Below, in pieces: positions 4,606 to 8,004 of a DNA stretch of 8,004 bases. This DNA is from Methanomassiliicoccus sp. UBA6. Lineage in GTDB: Archaea > Thermoplasmatota > Thermoplasmata > Methanomassiliicoccales > Methanomassiliicoccaceae. Every line of letters starts with the position of its first letter. Position 1 is the first letter of the stretch. The notes under the pieces are model-generated. The model made no database searches and was not told the DNA's origin. It saw only the letters and a program-made list of their open reading frames with translations. The position numbers and the translations under genes were made by a program. Where the stretch lies: positions 87,332 to 95,335 of the forward strand of contig DAVH01000022.1 of NCBI GenBank assembly GCA_002508545.1. Direction: 5' to 3'.

Positions 4606-5457
4606 ATGTTCGAACGGCTACTGTTCCCGGTGGACTTCTCCGAGCAGTCGATGAGGATGTTCGATTGCCTGCTGGAGCTTAAGCACCTCGGCACCAAGGA
4701 GGTCGTGGTCTGCCACGTGACCCCGGCGGGCCAGGACCTAACCGCCGAGCAGAGGGCGACGCTGGACGATATCGAGAGGAGTCTGGCGGACGCAGGCATC
4801 AAGGCCACCGTGTCCGTGAGGTCGGGGGATGCCATCCAGAACGTACTGGACCTGGCCAAGGGGGAGAACGTCAGCCTGATCGCCATGGCGTCCAGCGGCA
4901 AAGGGCGGGCAAGGGAGTTCATCGTGGGGTCGACCTCCTTCGGCGTCCTCCGCTCCTCGACCATCCCGGTGCTCATCAACAAGTTCAACGTCACCGGGGA
5001 GGGCGACCGGACCAGGGTGGCCGCCGCCTGCAGGTCCATCTTCCGGAAGGCCCTAGTGCCCATCGACTTCTCCACCTGCACCGATGCATGCATGGAGCTG
5101 CTGCCCCAGCTCTCCAAGCTGGGGCTTCAGGAGGCGGTGCTGTTCCACGTGGTCGAGAGCGAGAGGGCGGCCATCGATGACGACGTAAGGTTCAAGCGGG
5201 TGCTCGACGAGGTGATGGCCAGGCTGGACGGCCTCAGGCTGAAGCTCACGGAGCAGGGCTGTGACGCCTCCACCCACGTCCACTTCGGCACCGTCTCCTA
5301 TAATATCCTGGAGGCGTCGCGGGAGCTGGACGCCACGCTGATCATCCTGGGGGCGCACCGCAAGAGCCTGCTTCGGGAGATCGCCCTGGGCGGTAACTCC
5401 GAGACCGTGGTGCGGAGGTCCCAAGTGCCGCTGCTGATCATCCCCTGCGAGAGGTAG
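4606..5457 (+). CDS. Tandem-domain universal stress protein (UspA family)
   Basis: A 283-residue cytosolic protein with two UspA domains, about residues 1-128 and 143-282. Each begins with the family strand: FERLLFPVDFSEQS and FRKALVPIDFSTCT, where the aspartate contacts ATP in ATP-binding members. Domain 1 keeps most of the G-x2-G-x9-G-S/T loop (A95, G98, G108, S109), ending in IPVLI. In domain 2 the loop reads G249, R252, G262, G263, ending in VPLLII, so the second glycine and the serine/threonine are lost. Domain 2 may therefore bind nucleotide poorly. Such proteins respond to stress and starvation, but specific roles are mostly unknown. ATG 4606 is preferred because the first strand follows at once. 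It stands alone, divergent from the transporter, with a small hairpin after its stop. Confidence 0.9.
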   Translation: MFERLLFPVDFSEQSMRMFDCLLELKHLGTKEVVVCHVTPAGQDLTAEQRATLDDIERSLADAGIKATVSVRSGDAIQNVLDLAKGENVSLIAMASSGKGRAREFIVGSTSFGVLRSSTIPVLINKFNVTGEGDRTRVAAACRSIFRKALVPIDFSTCTDACMELLPQLSKLGLQEAVLFHVVESERAAIDDDVRFKRVLDEVMARLDGLRLKLTEQGCDASTHVHFGTVSYNILEASRELDATLIILGAHRKSLLREIALGGNSETVVRRSQVPLLIIPCER

Positions 5458-5463
5458 AGGGCA

Positions 5464-5479
5464 CGCTCTCCGGGGAGCG
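5464..5479 (+). terminator. Hairpin after the universal stress gene
   Basis: CGCTC (5464-5468) pairs with GAGCG (5475-5479), 6 bp after the stop. No T-run follows, so its role as terminator is doubtful. The rest of the 170-bp spacer to 5627 shows no gene. The frame of the flippase is open back to an ATG at 5496, but the extra 44 residues look like non-coding leader. Confidence 0.3.
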
Positions 5480-5627
5480 CGGCCGAGCGTCGGCAATGTC
5501 GTCACGCATCTCGATCCCCGCGTTCGATCGGCTGTCAATTCTACGGCCAGACACTGCGCTGAGAGCGGACAAGGTCCATCAGACTAGGGAACCATTAAGA
5601 ACAATCCCGATATTGGCTAGGCCGACG

Positions 5628-6953
5628 ATGTTCGAGAAGTTGGCCCGTTTCATAAGCTCTGAAGGCATGGCAGGACCGGCGTTCGTCATGCTAGTGGCCA
5701 CGGTCGCTGGTGGCGGGTGCAACTTCCTGTACCAGGTAATGATGACCAATCTGATCCCTGGCGGGTTGGCCGAGCTTAACACCCTGCTATCCATCCTGTA
5801 CATCGTGACGGTGCCCTCCAGCGCTGTTCAAAACGTCATCATCCGTTATGTTTCCAAATATAACGCCCTGGGCGAGGACAGCGTGGTGTCATGGCTGCTG
5901 AAGCGCATCCTGGTGTTCACAAGCGTTGCTGGCGTCGCCATCGCCATCTTATTGCTCATCATCCTCAGCGTGCCTAGCGTGAGCACGACCCTCAAGTTGA
6001 CCTCGACCTTCCCGGTGGTGCTGCTGGCCATCGGGGTGATCATCTCACTGGTGTCACCGGTCGGCCAGGGCACGATGCAGGCCCTCCAGCGTTTCACTCC
6101 CTTCGGTTCGATCAACACGGTCAACTTCATTCTCAAGCTCACATTGGGCGTTGGCATGGTCCTGCTCGGCTTCGGGATCTCGGGGGCCCTGGGAGGGGTC
6201 ATCATCGGTATAGCCTTCGGGTGCGCGGCGTCGATAATCTTCGTGCGCAAGTACCTCTTCATGACCTCCACCGCTATCGAGGCGAGGGAGATCTGGCGCT
6301 TCACGATACCCGCGACGGTGGCGATGCTCGGCTACACCGTCATCACCCAGGCCGACGTGATCATCGCCACCAGCCTTCTGGTCAAGGAGGAGGCGAACTA
6401 CTACGCGGCGGCGTCATCCCTAGCCAAGATCATACTGTTCCTTCCGGGTGCCGTCTCCACGGTCATGTTCCCCAAGCTATCCAAGGCCAATGCGGTGAGG
6501 TCCATGCGGGCCCGGGCCGGCGAGGAGAGCAACCGCATCCTCAAGGCAGCCTTCGCGATGACCCTGGCCCTGGCAGGCCTGGTGGTCGCCGCGTACTTCC
6601 TGGCGCCCGAGCTGGTCCTGAACATCCTCATACCCGCCAACCCCTTCAAGGAGCAGATCGCGCCGATCCTCCAATGGCTGGGAGTGGCGATGATGCTGCT
6701 CGGCTTGGCCAACCTGTTCATGCTCTATGGCCTGGCGACCGATGGCCACGCGTATATCGTGATAATCACCCTATCGGTGATCGTCATGTTCTCCCTGGTC
6801 GGCATCATCGTGGCCCTGGGAGTGTCCTTCACCCCCATGCTGGTGGTCATCGTCATGTTCATCACCGGGCTGTTCATCGTCGCCTTCAGCGGCTTGTATC
6901 TCTTCGTCGTGGAGCGCGAGTGGAGGCCCCAGCTTCGCAACGGATCGGCATGA
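5628..6953 (+). CDS. Polysaccharide flippase-like membrane protein (MOP superfamily)
   Basis: A 441-residue integral membrane protein with about 12-14 hydrophobic helices across its whole length and short basic loops. Its pattern fits the Wzx/polysaccharide synthase branch of the MOP flippases, which move lipid-linked oligosaccharides across the membrane. The start SSEGMAGPAFVMLVATVAGGGCNFLYQ, the N-terminal QVMMTNLIPGGLAELNTLLSILYIVTVPSS segment, and the later FTIPATVAMLGYTVITQADVIIATSLL with YYAAASSLAKIILFLPGAVSTVMFPKLSK are typical of this branch. It could serve export of surface glycan or lipid-linked sugars for N-glycosylation. No glycosyltransferases lie beside it in the window. ATG 5628 is preferred over ATG 5496 because the protein then starts with a normal amphipathic helix before helix 1. 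No Shine-Dalgarno is seen; TTAAGA (5595-5600) is a weak TATA candidate. Confidence 0.8.
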   Translation: MFEKLARFISSEGMAGPAFVMLVATVAGGGCNFLYQVMMTNLIPGGLAELNTLLSILYIVTVPSSAVQNVIIRYVSKYNALGEDSVVSWLLKRILVFTSVAGVAIAILLLIILSVPSVSTTLKLTSTFPVVLLAIGVIISLVSPVGQGTMQALQRFTPFGSINTVNFILKLTLGVGMVLLGFGISGALGGVIIGIAFGCAASIIFVRKYLFMTSTAIEAREIWRFTIPATVAMLGYTVITQADVIIATSLLVKEEANYYAAASSLAKIILFLPGAVSTVMFPKLSKANAVRSMRARAGEESNRILKAAFAMTLALAGLVVAAYFLAPELVLNILIPANPFKEQIAPILQWLGVAMMLLGLANLFMLYGLATDGHAYIVIITLSVIVMFSLVGIIVALGVSFTPMLVVIVMFITGLFIVAFSGLYLFVVEREWRPQLRNGSA

Positions 6954-6960
6954 CCTCGAA

Positions 6961-6980
6961 CGGTCGTGCGTCCTCGACCG
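6961..6980 (+). terminator. Hairpin after the flippase gene
   Basis: CGGTCG (6961-6966) and CGACCG (6975-6980) form a perfect 6-bp stem with an 8-nt loop, 7 bp after the flippase stop. There is no T-run, so it is a possible but not typical terminator. Confidence 0.35.
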
Positions 6981-7025
6981 CCGTAATGAAATACGGGGCG
7001 TTGGCATAGATGTTGACCGAGGGCG

Positions 7026-8004
7026 ATGACGTTCAAGAACGAGGATACCTATCAGCGGCTGGCCTTGCAGGGCAACGGGGAAAGCTTCCACGCCGGGTAC
7101 GACAGGGCGGCGGAGCGCGTGCTCGAGCAGGTAAATGAGGCGGAGACCGATTATCCGAACCACATCGACGGGAAGCCCCGGCTGTCGGAGAAGCAGTACC
7201 ACGATCTCAGCCCGGGGGACGAGGAGATCGTCGTCGGTCTCTTCCAGAGCGGCACCGCCGACGAGGTGGTGGAAGCGATCCGCTCTTCCCGAGAAGCATA
7301 CCGCTGGTGGTCGCGGGAGGACTGGGAGACGAGGGTGCGCATCTTCGAGCGGGCCGCCGACATCATGCGCCGGAACAAGTACGAGCTGGCCGCGGCCATC
7401 ACCCTGGACAACGGGAAGAACCGGTACGAGGCGATGGCCGACGTCGACGAGGCCCTAGATTTCATCGAGTACTACTGCTCGGAGATGCGCCGGAACAACG
7501 GCTACGAGAGGGCGAGTGACCCGCCGTATCCCGAGGAGGAGATCACCGTGACCCTGCGACCATACGGGGTGTGGGCAGTGATCTGCCCGTTCAACTTCCC
7601 CCTCGCCATCACCGCCGGCATGACCGTCGGGGCGCTGATCACCGGCAACACCGTCGTCCTGAAGCCCAGCTCCACCGCCCCCCTGCCCGTGCATCTGTTC
7701 TACGAGGTGCTCGCCCAGGCCGGGGTGCCCGACGGCGCGCTCAACATGATCGCCGGTCCCGGGGATGAGGTCGGGGGCACCCTGGTCCACCATTCCGGAG
7801 TGGACGGCGTGGTGTTCACCGGTTCGCTCAAGGTCGGCCGGGAGATCATGGCCTCGGCCCAAGGCCGGCAGCGTCCGATCATCGCCGAGATGGGCAGCAA
7901 GAACCCGATCATCGTCACTGCGGAAGCCGACCTCGAGATGGCCGCCCGGGGAGTGCTCGCATCGGCCTTCGGATACTCCGGCCAGAAGTGCTCCGCCTGC
8001 TCCC
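7026..8004 (+). CDS. 1-pyrroline-5-carboxylate dehydrogenase-like aldehyde dehydrogenase (3' truncated by window end)
   Basis: The first 326 residues of an NAD(P)-dependent aldehyde dehydrogenase; the frame runs off the window. It resembles 1-pyrroline-5-carboxylate (glutamate-semialdehyde) dehydrogenase, which oxidises glutamate semialdehyde to glutamate in proline breakdown. Visible residues: CPFNFP with the oxyanion N190, VVLKPSS with cofactor-binding K213, FTGS (264-267), E288 in AEMGSKNP as general base, and the nucleophile C322 in FGYSGQKCSACS. The E to C spacing of 34 is the standard one. The GQKCSACS context and the roughly 320-residue distance to the cysteine favour this subfamily over succinate-semialdehyde enzymes. 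The second glycine of the usual E-x-G-G-K motif is serine here. ATG 7026 is the first start after an in-frame stop (7014-7016); GAGGG (7019-7023) lies only 2 nt before it. GAAATACG (6988-6995) is a weak TATA candidate. No proline dehydrogenase is in view. Confidence 0.85.
   Translation, partial: MTFKNEDTYQRLALQGNGESFHAGYDRAAERVLEQVNEAETDYPNHIDGKPRLSEKQYHDLSPGDEEIVVGLFQSGTADEVVEAIRSSREAYRWWSREDWETRVRIFERAADIMRRNKYELAAAITLDNGKNRYEAMADVDEALDFIEYYCSEMRRNNGYERASDPPYPEEEITVTLRPYGVWAVICPFNFPLAITAGMTVGALITGNTVVLKPSSTAPLPVHLFYEVLAQAGVPDGALNMIAGPGDEVGGTLVHHSGVDGVVFTGSLKVGREIMASAQGRQRPIIAEMGSKNPIIVTAEADLEMAARGVLASAFGYSGQKCSACS

Noticed and set aside
5496..5627. N-terminal extension of the flippase from ATG 5496
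   Set aside because: The extra 44 residues are arginine/proline-rich with no family resemblance, whereas ATG 5628 gives a normal N-terminus just before the first membrane helix.
1884..6953. Epimerase and flippase as one surface-glycan cluster
   Set aside because: They are separated by unrelated genes on both strands, with no glycosyltransferase in view, so co-function is not supported by the context.
6221..7009. A 262-codon plus-strand frame across the flippase 3' half
   Set aside because: Low-complexity Gly/Arg/His composition, out of frame with the clearly hydrophobic flippase; a shadow frame.

Overview
This window looks like chromosomal DNA of a GC-rich euryarchaeon, most likely of the Thermoplasmata/Methanomassiliicoccales type. 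The reasons are TATA-type promoter boxes in AT-rich intergenic pockets, several start codons placed about 26 bp from a TATA-like box as in leaderless archaeal mRNAs, a DUF2117-type protein (a family known mainly from methanogenic archaea), a PRC-barrel protein, an archaeal-style winged-helix regulator, and tandem universal stress domains. The taxonomic call is an inference from gene content and was not tested by any search. No transposase, integrase, CRISPR array, tRNA or rRNA was seen.

Layout. 43-1101 (+) is the DUF2117-like protein. It converges on a two-gene minus-strand unit: a small membrane protein (1530-1715) followed by a PRC-barrel protein (1116-1484). A hairpin plus T-run inside the last codons of the DUF2117-like gene probably terminates that unit. 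The 1716-1883 spacer separates the unit from a divergent NAD-dependent sugar epimerase/dehydratase (1884-2783, +) and is rich in inverted repeats. The epimerase shares its stop-codon bases with a convergent winged-helix regulator (2780-3148, -). Next comes a 300-bp AT-rich spacer with nested palindromes, a possible structured RNA, and a strong promoter and Shine-Dalgarno for a 20-residue CxxC/lysine-rich micro-ORF (3449-3511, +). A DMT/EamA transporter (3543-4532, -) is divergent from a tandem-domain universal stress protein (4606-5457, +). Then come a polysaccharide-flippase-like membrane protein (5628-6953, +) and the 5' part of a 1-pyrroline-5-carboxylate dehydrogenase-like aldehyde dehydrogenase (7026 to the window end, +).

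How the genes relate. Most are single-gene units, so functional linkage is weak. The epimerase and the flippase would both suit surface-glycan synthesis but are about 2.8 kb apart. The most interesting local signal is regulatory. Inverted TTGAT/ATCAA half-sites occur at three neighbouring promoters: the small membrane protein, the epimerase and the winged-helix gene. This suggests a small regulon around the winged-helix protein. The second point of interest is the micro-ORF, which is easily missed by gene callers and has the best promoter and ribosome-binding site of the window.
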